DNA of 46,742 nt from Chloroflexota bacterium (GCA_028287745.1 JAQBPB010000048.1:1-46742), one strand, 5' to 3'. Counted from the first letter of the stretch, positions 1 through 8,021 are shown. Numbers and translations are program-made. The notes: generated from the letters alone by a model not told the origin.

Positions 1-262
1 CCATAGGGCCAGGATGCAGCGTAGTAGTTAGCAAAAACGGTTGTGTAATTTCGACACTATTATTACGAAACCCAGCAAAATATGTTTCATATTAACCTAA
101 TAAAATTGCCGGTGATTTTGAAAGCCGGCGGTCCTGCGCTTTATATGGGTACTGTCATAGGGATACCCTTTTGCCTTTAAAGCATAACAAACCATTGACC
201 ATTCGCTTTATTACTAGTATGCGGGTGGAAAGATTTTTGGCTACTAAAGGAGGCAACTCAAA
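1..262. other. intergenic leader, AT-rich
   Basis: No gene is visible in this stretch. It is AT-rich and ends in a clear ribosome binding site (AAAGGAGG at 246-253) for the gene starting at 263. A short GC hairpin (GCCGG near 110 with CCGGC near 126) is present, but it has no T-run and cannot be called a terminator. Confidence 0.4.
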
Positions 263-1297
263 GTGAAATTGAATAAAAAGGTACTTTGGTTAGTCCTGGC
301 AGCGGTGGTGCTGGGGTTGTTCGCCGGTTTGGGCGGGCAAACAGCAAAGGCGGCTGGCGACAGCCTGTATTTTCCTCAGACCGGCCATGTAATTAGTGGG
401 AATTTTTTGGAATACTGGCAGAATAACGGCGGCCTAACCGTCTTTGGCTACCCGATTACGGACGCCGCTATCGAGCCGGATACCGAGACCGGTAATGCCT
501 ATTTGACCCAGTGGTTCGAGCGCAACAGTTTCCAGTTGCACCCCGAATTTACCGGGACGCAGTATGAAGTTTTGTTAGGATTACTGGGCAAGCGGCTGAC
601 AGCCAACCGCCTGGTAAATGACCCGGCATTTCAGCCGGTGGGTCCGCAACCGGGAACTTTCTTCTTTCCGCAGACCAGGCATAATGTTGACAACCGCTTC
701 TATAGGTTCTGGCAAAACAACGGCAGCCTGGCCCGCCTGGGCTATCCCATTTCGGAAGCCCGGCCGGAAACCGACCCGGCTACCGGCAAAGCTTTCCTGG
801 CCCAATGGTTTGAACGCGCCCGGATAGAATATCATCCCGAAAACTCGGCCCCCTACACCGTAGAACTGGGCTTGCTGGGAAACGAAATTAAGACTACAGC
901 CCCTGAAAAGTTGTTGCAGAATTTCTATAGTTCGATCAACAACAAGACCTTCCAGCAGGCTTATAACTACTGGGATACTCCAACCCGGAGTTTGCCGCCT
1001 TTCGGCCAGTGGTCGGCCGGTTACAGTGATACTATTTCGGTTGCCCTGACCACCGGGCAGTACCGGGTAGATATTGGGGCGGGCAACGCCTATGCCGCAG
1101 TGCCGGTCGTGCTGGTAGCTACTAAAATGGATGGTTCCAGGCAGACTTTCTCCGGCTGCTACACGACCCACAGAATAAATATCGAGCCGGATAGCCCCTG
1201 GGCTATTTCCAGCGCCGCTATTCAGCAAGACACTTCCGGGGCCAGTATTCAGGCACTCCTGGACAAGGCAGCCGCCGGTTGTGCAAACCAGGGCTGA
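263..1297 (+). CDS. secreted protein with two tandem 'FPQT-YWQNNGGL-FGYP' repeats
   Basis: A Sec signal peptide is evident: Lys at 2, 5 and 6, a hydrophobic stretch at about 8-25, then an A-x-A site near residues 28-31. Two homologous repeats follow, at about 35-112 and 134-208. Each runs FPQT(G/R)H, W-QNNG-L, GYPI(T/S), T-TG-A-L-QWFER, HPE and LGLLG. This repeat is widespread in exported Chloroflexota proteins; its function is not established, but it resembles LGFP-type cell-wall-associated modules. The C-terminal part (about 215-344) has the look of an NTF2-like fold and carries two Cys, which could pair after export. The GTG start at 263 is chosen because AAAGGAGG lies 9 nt upstream. The gene is monocistronic and followed by a strong hairpin terminator. 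Export is well supported; function is unknown. Confidence 0.8.
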   Translation: MKLNKKVLWLVLAAVVLGLFAGLGGQTAKAAGDSLYFPQTGHVISGNFLEYWQNNGGLTVFGYPITDAAIEPDTETGNAYLTQWFERNSFQLHPEFTGTQYEVLLGLLGKRLTANRLVNDPAFQPVGPQPGTFFFPQTRHNVDNRFYRFWQNNGSLARLGYPISEARPETDPATGKAFLAQWFERARIEYHPENSAPYTVELGLLGNEIKTTAPEKLLQNFYSSINNKTFQQAYNYWDTPTRSLPPFGQWSAGYSDTISVALTTGQYRVDIGAGNAYAAVPVVLVATKMDGSRQTFSGCYTTHRINIEPDSPWAISSAAIQQDTSGASIQALLDKAAAGCANQG

Positions 1298-1402
1298 TAC
1301 CGGTACTTTTGCCACCGTTTGCATGAAAGATACCGTTACCCGGGTTTGCTGGAAAACATGGGTAACTCGCTTTCCCGTAAGTTAAGACAATAAAATAAGC
1401 AG

Positions 1403-1432
1403 GGCCCCTTTAAACCTGAAAGGGGCCTTTTT
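1403..1432 (+). terminator. rho-independent terminator
   Basis: A 9-bp perfect stem, GGCCCCTTT (1403-1411) with AAAGGGGCC (1419-1427), is followed by a run of T. It lies 105 bp after the stop codon of the secreted repeat protein. Confidence 0.85.
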
Positions 1433-1494
1433 ATGATCAATAAATCTTAATTGACCCCGATTTATCAATTTTGAAGTAATGTGTAGTTAGGAGA

Positions 1495-1523
1495 TTGACT
1501 AACTTAACAAACTATGCTAAAGT
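1495..1523 (+). promoter_or_regulatory. putative sigma-70 promoter of the peroxiredoxin gene
   Basis: TTGACT (1495-1500) is separated by 17 bp from TAAAGT (1518-1523), about 90 bp before the peroxiredoxin start codon. The -35 is close to consensus, the -10 matches 4 of 6 positions. No PerR or OxyR site was recognised. Confidence 0.4.
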
Positions 1524-1613
1524 AAATATAACGATCAAAAAGTATTATCATGGATTGCTTAAAAATAAAAAGGTGTTCTGACCGGCTAAAAAAGCCAAGA
1601 AGGAGAGTGGCCA

Positions 1614-2255
1614 ATGAGTCTGCATTTAGGAGATACCGTTCCTGATTTTACTCAAGAATCATCTGAAGGACCAATTAACTTTTACCAGTGGGCTGGTGAT
1701 AGCTGGGTGGTACTATTCTCACATCCGGCCGACTTTACTCCGGTTTGTACCACTGAACTGGGCGAGGTTGCCAGGTTGAAGGGCGAGTTTACCAAACGTG
1801 GTGTTAAGGTTATTGCCCTGAGTGTTGATACAGCTGAAAATCACAAGGGCTGGATTCCTGACATTGAAGAAACCCAGCAGACTTCGGTTAATTATCCAAT
1901 TCTGGCTGACGCCGACCGCAAGGTATCGTACCTTTACGACTTAATCCATCCCAATGCTTCGGCGACCGTAACCGCCCGGACCGTTTTCGTAATTGACCCG
2001 AACAAGAAATTGCGCCTGACCCTGACCTACCCGGCCAGCACCGGCCGCGACTTCAGCGAAATCTTGCGGGTAATCGACTCGCTGCAACTGACCGATAAGT
2101 TTAGCGTAGCTACGCCGGTCAACTGGCGCCAGGGTGATGATGTGGTTATCGCGCCTTCGATTAAAGACCCGGAAGAGCTGGCTCGCCGGTTCCCTAAAGG
2201 CCACCGGGAACTGAAACCCTACCTGCGCCTGACCCCGCAGCCTGACCAGCAGTAA
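1614..2255 (+). CDS. 1-Cys peroxiredoxin (Prx6 family)
   Basis: Thiol peroxidase that reduces H2O2 and alkyl hydroperoxides in the cytoplasm. The thioredoxin-fold catalytic loop is visible as P38-A-D-F-T42-P-V-C45, with C45 the peroxidatic cysteine. No other Cys is present in the 213 residues, so this is a 1-Cys enzyme needing an external thiol reductant. The length and the C-terminal section (about 160-213, with DDVVIAPS and a basic tail) match the Prx6 type, which has a longer C-terminal domain than AhpC. AGGAG at 1601-1605 supports the ATG at 1614. The gene is monocistronic, with its own likely promoter and a strong terminator. Confidence 0.93.
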   Translation: MSLHLGDTVPDFTQESSEGPINFYQWAGDSWVVLFSHPADFTPVCTTELGEVARLKGEFTKRGVKVIALSVDTAENHKGWIPDIEETQQTSVNYPILADADRKVSYLYDLIHPNASATVTARTVFVIDPNKKLRLTLTYPASTGRDFSEILRVIDSLQLTDKFSVATPVNWRQGDDVVIAPSIKDPEELARRFPKGHRELKPYLRLTPQPDQQ

Positions 2256-2282
2256 TTCAGGTTGTAATCCGGATTTAAAATG

Positions 2283-2325
2283 GCTCCTTCAGACCTTTTA
2301 ACTGAGGTCTGAAGGAGCTTTTTTT
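2283..2325 (+). terminator. rho-independent terminator
   Basis: A perfect 14-bp stem (2283-2296 with 2305-2318) is followed by seven T, about 30 bp after the peroxiredoxin stop codon. Confidence 0.93.
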
Positions 2326-2390
2326 ATTCCCCGGGTTTTATTGACCACTTCTTTTACCTCGTCAGTAATTTGTTAGTGGTTAAAGGAATT

Positions 2391-2431
2391 AAAAAAGGCA
2401 AAGTGCCTTAAAACTTCACACTTTGCCTTTT
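2391..2431 (-). terminator. rho-independent terminator of the DsbA-like gene
   Basis: A 13-bp perfect stem, AAAAGGCAAAGTG (2393-2405) with CACTTTGCCTTTT (2419-2431). On the minus strand the stem ends in a T-run, about 50 bp past the stop codon at 2480. It may act in both directions. Confidence 0.85.
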
Positions 2432-2479
2432 AGTTAAACCCTACTTCAGGTCAGGGTTGGTCCGGAGTATTTGCGGCTT

Positions 2480-3085
2480 TTAGCGGCTGCGTTTCAGTTC
2501 AAAGAACTCGGTCCGGTGCATCAGCCATTCTACCCGGTCCCAGAGTTCGCCCGCATCTTCACCGGTCGGGACTTTATCAATCACCGGACCGAAGGCCGGT
2601 TTGGTAGAAGTCCCGTTCTCCTGGAGGACCAGGGTCGGTACGCCAAAGCCACCCTGCGCCACAATATTTTCGTGGGCGCTCATGACGTCATCCAGGGTAG
2701 TGCTATCATCCATGGCTTCGTGCAGGATAGTTTCGTCCAGGCCAATATTCTTCAGGGCGGCCAGCATAATCGAGTCTTCGCCAATGTCTTCTTTGCGGTC
2801 ATGGGTGGCCTGGCCGAGTTCCAGGTAAAGTTTGTCTACCAGGTCGTTAGCTTCGGCTTCGCCGTATTTGCGCCGGAGCAGGGCCATAATCCTGAAACCT
2901 TTTTCACTTTTGAAGTGAGTTTCTTTGAGGCTGTCTTTACCCTTATTGACGGCTTGCAGGCTTAAGATATCCCAATCTATGTTAAGGTTCCTTACTTTAG
3001 CCACTTCTCTAATCCACAGCGAGGTGCGCCAGGCCCAGGGGCAAACCGGGTCAAAATAAAACCGCAAGCTGGTTGGTTGTTCCAT
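2480..3085 (-). CDS. DsbA-family / mycothiol-dependent nitroreductase-like protein (single-Cys active site)
   Basis: A thioredoxin-fold protein of the DsbA superfamily. It resembles the Mycobacterium Rv2466c nitroreductase group: the N-terminal 'FDPVCPWAW' motif, a central helical insertion, 'VGTP/GVPTL' strands, 'FGPVI..VP.GE.AG.LWD' and the closing 'FFELKR' motif all follow that family's order, and 201 aa is the usual length. The active-site motif is C15-P-W-A18. Rv2466c and DsbA carry CPWC or CxxC, so the resolving cysteine is missing here. It should act, if at all, through a mixed disulfide with a small thiol. Mycothiol use is inferred from the family only. A GAAAGGA-like site precedes the ATG at 3085. 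Monocistronic. Confidence 0.82.
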   Translation of the reverse strand: MEQPTSLRFYFDPVCPWAWRTSLWIREVAKVRNLNIDWDILSLQAVNKGKDSLKETHFKSEKGFRIMALLRRKYGEAEANDLVDKLYLELGQATHDRKEDIGEDSIMLAALKNIGLDETILHEAMDDSTTLDDVMSAHENIVAQGGFGVPTLVLQENGTSTKPAFGPVIDKVPTGEDAGELWDRVEWLMHRTEFFELKRSR

Positions 3086-3184
3086 TTTAAAGCTTTCCTT
3101 TCTTAAACTTTCTCCTGTGACAGTTGTCTTGCGACAAATTTCCCTGGAAAGGTTAGTTTCTAAGGCCCCAGAAGCGAAGTCGAG

Positions 3185-3204
3185 ATTCTGATATTTATCA
3201 GAAT
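3185..3204. promoter_or_regulatory. 20-bp dyad, possible operator
   Basis: ATTCTGATA-TT-TATCAGAAT has 9-bp perfect arms around a 2-bp centre. It lies about 100 bp upstream of the minus-strand DsbA-like gene. A partial copy of one arm (ATTCTGAGATA) follows near 3220. The geometry fits a dimeric repressor site; the regulator is not known. Confidence 0.4.
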
Positions 3205-3264
3205 GTTTAAATAACGAAATTCTGAGATAACCGTCTGGTTTGTATAGATACTTCTATATGTAAT

Positions 3265-3282
3265 AGCTGATAGCTATCAGCT
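3265..3282. repeat. perfect 18-bp palindrome
   Basis: AGCTGATAGCTATCAGCT is its own reverse complement. It shares the core CTGATA/TATCAG with the dyad 60 bp to the left, which suggests the same binding protein or a related repeat. Confidence 0.5.
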
Positions 3283-3412
3283 GGATATTAAATTAGTCTA
3301 TCTGGCATGTCAATTTAGATTGAAGCAAAAGGAAAATAAAGAAATAATTAAAGTAGCCTGAATTATAAGTTTCAGGGAGGATAAAATACCGGGCCGGTTA
3401 AAGGACTACATA

Positions 3413-3625
3413 TTAGTGAGGAAGATTAATTTTTGCTTCAAAGATGGACTCATCACCAAATGCTTCCAGGATTAACGGATAAGTTTTACGAGAACGGGTT
3501 ACCCAATTCGGATGTTCAGTTTGGTCCTCAAACGGTTTTAGAGCGCAACGCAGCATCACTTTCAGGTTATTTTTGTCAACAGCTTTAACTAAAGTACAGG
3601 GAATTAATGCATTTAGAAAAAAAAG
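3413..3625 (-). pseudogene. possible 3' fragment of an unknown gene
   Basis: Minus-strand codons from 3625 to a TAA at 3413-3415 give about 70 residues of ordinary protein-like sequence, including 'LKVMLRCALKPF' and 'YPLILEAFGDESIF'. An in-frame stop lies just upstream (3626-3628), and no start codon with a ribosome binding site is present. It reads like the C-terminal end of a lost gene rather than random AT-rich DNA. The family was not recognised. A chance open frame remains possible. Confidence 0.3.
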
Positions 3626-3908
3626 CTAAACACCTATTATTTTATTAAAAGGCTTTGTGAAATGAGGAAATGCTGAATTGAGAGAAAACTAGTCGCATCA
3701 GCCTGCTGACCGCTTCAAATTCTTTTGTATTATTCTTTGATACGCCTGGTAAAGCTCTTTTGCGAGCTTGAAAAAAAAGGCGTTTAAGACTAAAATAAAT
3801 CCTTGCTCAAAGAGATATTTTATAAAGTTAACCTTTTTGCAATTCAAAAGTTTTCCGGGAATTACCAGGAACTGATGCATCCAGATAAAGAGAAAGGAAC
3901 AGCTATTT

Positions 3909-5696
3909 ATGCGCCAGAGCCAGAGCTTTGGACAGACTTTGCGGGAAGCGCCGGGAGACGCTGAAGTTGCCAGCCACCAGTTGTTATTACGGGCGGCCTA
4001 TATCAGGCAGATAGGTTCGGGCCTTTTCTCCTTCCTGCCGCTGGCCTACCGGTCCATTAAGAAAATCGAAAATATTTTACGGGAAGAAATTGATGCAATC
4101 GGCGGCCAGGAAATCCTGATGCCGGTGGTTCACCCGGCCGACCTGTGGAAAGAAACCGGGCGCTGGTTCGAAATCGGAAAAGAACTGGCGCGCTTCCAGG
4201 ATATGGGCGGCCGGGATATGGTCCTGGCAATGACCCACGAGGAAACAATTGGGGACCTGACCCATAAAGAAATCCGCTCCTACCGCCAGTTGCCCCAGCT
4301 CATTTATCATATCCAGACCAAGTTCCGCGATGAAGCCCGTCCCCGGGCCGGTCTGATCCGCACTCGCGAATTTACCATGAAAGACTCTTACAGCCTGGAC
4401 GCCGATTACGAAGGGCTGGACCGCCAGTACCGTAATCATTACCAGGCTTACTTTAATATCTTTAACCGGGTTGGTTTGCCGGTTATCGCGGTTAAAAGTG
4501 ACGTGGGTATGATGGGCGGGTCGCTGGCGCACGAATACATGTACCTGACCCCCATCGGGGAAGATACCCTGATCGTCTGCGATAGCTGCGGTTACAGTTC
4601 CAACCGCCAGGTCGCGGTCTTCCGCAAACCGGAAGCGCCGGTTGAAGAAGCTTTGCCGGCTGAAAAAGTTGCCACGCCGGGAACCAAGACCATTGAGGCC
4701 CTGGCTCAATTCCTGGGCATTCCGAGTTCCAGGACCGGCAAAGCGGTATTTTTCACGGCCACTTTTGTCAATAAAGACGAAAGTAGCGGCACTGAAACCC
4801 GCTACGACCGCCTGGTGCTGGCGATTGTGCGCGGCGATATGGAAGCCAACGAAACCAAAATTTCGAATGCGGTCAAAGCGGTCGAATTGCGCCCGGCCCA
4901 GACCGAAGAAATTCGGGCGGCCGGTGCCGTACCCGGCTATGCCAGCGCGACGGGAATTAACGCCCTGGTGCTGGTGGACGACCTGGTATCCCGCACCCCT
5001 AACCTGGTGGTCGGCGCGAACGAAGAAGGTTTCCACCTGAAAAACGTCAACTACGGGCGCGATTACACCGCTGATATAGTGGCCGATATTGCGGCGGCCA
5101 ATGGCGGCGAACCGTGCGTCAATTGCGGTGAGCCTTTGCGGGCTTCCCGTGGGGTGGAAGTTGGCAACATCTTCAAACTGGGCACCAAGTACAGCGAAGC
5201 TTTCGGGGCCAATTTCCTGGATAAAGACGGCCAGTCCAAGCCGGTTATCATGGGCTCTTACGGCATCGGCAGCGGACGGTTGCTGGCCTGCGTCGCTGAA
5301 GAGTTCCGCGATAAAGACGGCTTGATGTGGCCGGTTTCTATCGCGCCTTATCACGTCCACCTGGTGATGCTGAACAGCAATAATCCGGTTGTATCGGAAA
5401 CCGCCGAACGGCTCTACCGCGAATTGCGCAAGGCCGGGTTAGAGGTACTCTTTGACGACCGGTCCGAAGCAACCCCCGGCGTCAAGTTTGCCGACTCGGA
5501 TTTGCTGGGCATGCCCTTGCGCCTGGTCGTAAGTGACCGCTCCCTGAAGACCAACTCGATTGAGTTCAAACAGCGCAGCCAGTCCGAACGCCAGAGCGTC
5601 CCGGTCGAGGAAAGTGTCAGCAAGGCGCGGTCGGTAATCGACATGCTCTTTGCCGAACTCCAGGCCCAGGTTGTGCCTGTTCCCTACAAGGATTAG
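3909..5696 (+). CDS. proS: prolyl-tRNA synthetase, bacterial type with editing domain
   Basis: Class II aminoacyl-tRNA synthetase that charges tRNA-Pro. The order is as in bacterial-type ProRS: motif 1 in the first 80 residues, the proline pocket T109-H-E-E112, motif 2 (T137-K-F-R-D-E142 to R151-x-R-E-F), the INS editing domain at about 230-400, motif 3 (G449-S-Y-G-I-G-S-G-R457) and the anticodon-binding domain at about 480-595. The length of 595 aa is slightly above the roughly 570 aa of Escherichia coli ProS. The ATG at 3909 begins the family's usual MRQSQ-like start, with AAGGAA upstream. No T-box leader was found. A heptad-repeat inverted structure follows the stop codon at once. Confidence 0.97.
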   Translation: MRQSQSFGQTLREAPGDAEVASHQLLLRAAYIRQIGSGLFSFLPLAYRSIKKIENILREEIDAIGGQEILMPVVHPADLWKETGRWFEIGKELARFQDMGGRDMVLAMTHEETIGDLTHKEIRSYRQLPQLIYHIQTKFRDEARPRAGLIRTREFTMKDSYSLDADYEGLDRQYRNHYQAYFNIFNRVGLPVIAVKSDVGMMGGSLAHEYMYLTPIGEDTLIVCDSCGYSSNRQVAVFRKPEAPVEEALPAEKVATPGTKTIEALAQFLGIPSSRTGKAVFFTATFVNKDESSGTETRYDRLVLAIVRGDMEANETKISNAVKAVELRPAQTEEIRAAGAVPGYASATGINALVLVDDLVSRTPNLVVGANEEGFHLKNVNYGRDYTADIVADIAAANGGEPCVNCGEPLRASRGVEVGNIFKLGTKYSEAFGANFLDKDGQSKPVIMGSYGIGSGRLLACVAEEFRDKDGLMWPVSIAPYHVHLVMLNSNNPVVSETAERLYRELRKAGLEVLFDDRSEATPGVKFADSDLLGMPLRLVVSDRSLKTNSIEFKQRSQSERQSVPVEESVSKARSVIDMLFAELQAQVVPVPYKD

Positions 5697-5700
5697 TTTT

Positions 5701-5940
5701 TAACAGTAGTCAGAGGTCAGTAGCCAGTAGGCAGCCGGGAAAGAAAGAAGTGTAGAGATTTTCACATAGGCACTAGTCAGTAGATTGGTTTTAAACCAAT
5801 TTACTGACTACTACTTATAGTCTCCTAATGTGCCGCTTTCCCACTGATTACCCGGACTACCGGCTACTTTTTGTCCCTACTAACCTCTGACTACTGCCTG
5901 CCCCTACTGACTATTGACCTCTGACCTCTGACTACTGTTA
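5701..5940. repeat. 240-bp inverted element built from degenerate 7-bp repeats
   Basis: The outer 20 bp (5701-5720) are the exact reverse complement of 5921-5940. The left arm reads as heptads TAGTCAG, AGGTCAG, TAGCCAG, TAGGCAG (5707-5734). The right arm reads as CTGACTA, CTGCCTG, CTGACTA, TTGACCT, CTGACCT, CTGACTA (from about 5887), the complementary words. An inner hairpin, TAGTCAGTA (5774-5782) with TACTGACTA (5802-5810), encloses ATTGGTTT/AAACCAAT. It resembles cyanobacterial short tandemly repeated repetitive (STRR) heptamers or a miniature inverted-repeat element. No gene is inside. Confidence 0.8.
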
Positions 5941-5959
5941 AACGAAAGGAACTGTTCAA

Positions 5960-7015
5960 GTGGCTGGAGCTAAAGAAAAGAAAGCGGAACCCCTCAAGCT
6001 AGGCATTATCGGATCGGGACTGGCGGTTAAATGGTTACATTGGCCCGCCCTCAAGAAGTTGAACGATAAGTACCGGGTAGTAGTTTGCTGCGATATTGAC
6101 CCGAAAGCCGCCCAGGAAGTTGCCAGGTTGGCCGAGTCCGACTTGAACAGCCCCGGCTGCCGGGTTTCCACCGATTACCGCGAAGTCCTGGCAGCGGATG
6201 ACGTGGAAGCGGTGTTGCTTTCGCTGCCCATCCACCTGACCAGCCAATTTATCCTGGATGCGGTCAGGGCCGGAAAGCACGTTATCGCCGAGAAACCGCT
6301 GGCGGCCAACCTGGAACAGGGCCGCGAGCTGGTCGATACCCTGCGCGGTTTCACCGATACTAAAGTGGTCATTGCCGAGAATTATCACTACCGCAACGAT
6401 TTTGCAAAGGTTAAAGAATGGATGGCGGCCGGGCGGATTGGACAGCCCTTCCTCATTCAGATGGTTTCGCGGTTCTGGACCGAAACTTCATCCGGTTTTT
6501 CGTCCACGCCCTGGCGGCAGGATAACCAGTACCGGGGCGGCATTTTCGCCGATGCCGGGGTCCACCAGGCCGCCGCGCTGCGTGAGTTGGGCGGTGAAGT
6601 TGAACAGTTACAGGCCTTTACCAAGTCGGTCCACCCGGTGATGGGCGGGTTGGATACGGTAGTCCTAAATTTACGCTTCCGGAGTGGCGCGGTAGGTAGC
6701 CTGGTTTTCGCCGGGGCCGCCAAAGACCAGGCCGGTGGTATGGTCATGACTGACATCCTGGGTTCCGGTGGGGCGATTCACCTTACCAGGGGTAAGGCTG
6801 TCCTTACTGAAGGAAACGGAAAAGAGGCCCGGGTAGTCGAAGAATACAACGACCCGGACCACGATGGCGGCTATGTCGGGGAGTTTGAAAATTTCTACCG
6901 GGCCATCCGCGAAAACGCGCCGGTTGTAGCCAGCGTGGAAGAAGCGCTCAAAGACTGGGAGATTATAATGCGGGCGTTGGACTCAGCCGAGTCGCGGTCA
7001 GTCGTCCTTTTGTAA
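5960..7015 (+). CDS. Gfo/Idh/MocA family NAD(P)-dependent oxidoreductase
   Basis: A two-domain sugar or polyol dehydrogenase-like protein. The N-terminal Rossmann domain shows a dinucleotide loop (LGIIGSGLAVKWLHW, about 14-28), an acidic residue after the second strand (CCDIDP) and the family motif AEKPL near residue 112. The C-terminal alpha/beta domain begins near residue 130, and the catalytic-type motif region 'DAGVHQA' lies near 204. At 351 aa it is full length. The substrate cannot be read from sequence, and no sugar operon adjoins it. The GTG at 5960 is chosen because GAAAGGA lies at 5944-5950. It converges on clpP across a shared terminator. Confidence 0.88.
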   Translation: MAGAKEKKAEPLKLGIIGSGLAVKWLHWPALKKLNDKYRVVVCCDIDPKAAQEVARLAESDLNSPGCRVSTDYREVLAADDVEAVLLSLPIHLTSQFILDAVRAGKHVIAEKPLAANLEQGRELVDTLRGFTDTKVVIAENYHYRNDFAKVKEWMAAGRIGQPFLIQMVSRFWTETSSGFSSTPWRQDNQYRGGIFADAGVHQAAALRELGGEVEQLQAFTKSVHPVMGGLDTVVLNLRFRSGAVGSLVFAGAAKDQAGGMVMTDILGSGGAIHLTRGKAVLTEGNGKEARVVEEYNDPDHDGGYVGEFENFYRAIRENAPVVASVEEALKDWEIIMRALDSAESRSVVLL

Positions 7016-7037
7016 AACTTCCGGGACTTGACATAAC

Positions 7038-7077
7038 AAAAATACCTGTTTCCAGATTTAAGGAAACAGGTATTTTT
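7038..7077. terminator. bidirectional terminator between convergent genes
   Basis: A perfect 16-bp stem, AAAAATACCTGTTTCC (7038-7053) with its complement at 7062-7077. T-runs occur on both strands. It lies between the oxidoreductase stop (7015) and the clpP stop (7087). Confidence 0.93.
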
Positions 7078-7086
7078 AATTCTAAA

Positions 7087-7728
7087 TTAGCGGGCGGCGC
7101 TGACTTTAGGTTCTTTGACCAGGACTTCGTCAATAAAACCGTATTCAACCGCTTCTTCCGGGGAGAAATATTTATCCCGGTTAAAGTCGCGATTGAGTTC
7201 TTCAACGGTCCGGCCGGTGTGGCGGGCCATAATTTCCTGGGTCCGGCGCTGCAGGTCTAACAGGAAGCGGGCCTGGATTTCCACGTCAGGGGCATAACCC
7301 TTAATCTGACCGGCCCCGGCGGGGTGCTGGTGGATGGTGCTATGCGGCAAGGCATAGCGCTTGCCCTTTGCCCCGGCGCACAACAGGATCGTTGCCATCG
7401 AAGCGGACAAACCCATACACATGGTCACTACATCCGGTTTGACGAATTGCATTGTGTCATAGATTGCGAGGCCGGCAGTTACGGAACCGCCCGGGCTGTT
7501 GATATAAATCGTTATATCTCTCTCTTCATCCTCGTGTTCCAGGAACAACAATTGCGCGATAACTACGTTCGCAATATCATCATCAATCCCAGTCCCCAAA
7601 AAGATAATCCGCTCCTTGAGCAAGCGGCTATAGACGTCATAGCTGCGCTCGCCACGAGGCGTATTCTCAATGACATTGGGAATAATCAGGGAGGGTGTAG
7701 GCGGTAGGTAAATATTTTCTTTGCTCAT
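7087..7728 (-). CDS. clpP: ATP-dependent Clp protease proteolytic subunit
   Basis: Serine peptidase of family S14. It forms a 14-mer chamber and degrades proteins unfolded by ClpX or ClpC. The nucleophile is S110 in GLSASMA. The catalytic His lies in the segment P-H-S-T-I-H-Q-H135-P, where the usual family sequence is 'IH(M)HQPLGG'. The 'YINSPGG' oxyanion segment is at 75-81, and the closing EAVEYGFID motif near 195-204 is typical. At 213 aa it is normal for ClpP. An SD-like GAGG precedes the ATG at 7728. Neither clpX nor tig adjoins the gene, so it appears monocistronic here. Confidence 0.95.
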   Translation of the reverse strand: MSKENIYLPPTPSLIIPNVIENTPRGERSYDVYSRLLKERIIFLGTGIDDDIANVVIAQLLFLEHEDEERDITIYINSPGGSVTAGLAIYDTMQFVKPDVVTMCMGLSASMATILLCAGAKGKRYALPHSTIHQHPAGAGQIKGYAPDVEIQARFLLDLQRRTQEIMARHTGRTVEELNRDFNRDKYFSPEEAVEYGFIDEVLVKEPKVSAAR

Positions 7729-7955
7729 TATCCGAACCTCGTCTTTCCCATTTCCGGCTAAATTTTACCGGCGATTTTCCAGTTAAGCCATTATAGCTTA
7801 ATTGTTATAAGGCTGTGTTAGATTAACGTTTGAGTTAGATTAACACGTGGCGTGCCGCACGTAAAACGGTAAACGCTCAACATTGCACCTGTCTCAGGTA
7901 ACAATCCGGTGATAAAATCAAACTTTAAAATTCTTTTAACCTGTATTACCAAATT

Positions 7956-7997
7956 ACGTTCCACGTTCCATTTTCTACATCCCACCTACTACGTTCC
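7956..7997. repeat. six-unit heptamer array (STRR-like)
   Basis: Six exact 7-bp units in register: ACGTTCC, ACGTTCC, ATTTTCT, ACATCCC, ACCTACT, ACGTTCC. Three are identical and all begin with A. It sits in the 290-bp gap before the clpP promoter, 25 bp from the end of the unknown minus-strand gene. The 7-bp period matches the element at 5701-5940 although the words differ. The rest of the gap (7729-7955) holds the clpP promoter region and no gene. Confidence 0.65.
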
Positions 7998-8021
7998 AGG
8001 TTTATCTTTCCCTGAAAGAAT

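Larger units (their letters stand above)
3086..3908. other. long AT-rich intergenic region with dyads and one gene fragment
   Basis: About 820 bp separate the divergent DsbA-like gene and proS. It holds two strong dyads (3185-3204 and 3265-3282) and a minus-strand coding fragment (3413-3625), listed separately. A 60-codon minus-strand frame at 3698-3880 is Lys/Phe-rich, lacks a ribosome binding site and is treated as chance. No T-box motif was found in front of proS. Confidence 0.5.

Noticed and set aside
581..1324. Minus-strand open frame over the secreted repeat protein
   Set aside because: It is the antisense of a well-supported gene with a signal peptide, and it has no binding site or family.
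3698..3880. 60-codon minus-strand frame upstream of proS
   Set aside because: No binding site; composition follows the AT-rich DNA.
3640..3908. T-box leader in front of proS
   Set aside because: The T-box antiterminator motif (AGGGTGGNACCGCG-like) was searched for by eye and not found.
4077..5360. Long minus-strand frame antisense to proS
   Set aside because: Long antisense frames are expected in GC-rich genes with few stop codons. It has no family and no start signal, and proS is certain.
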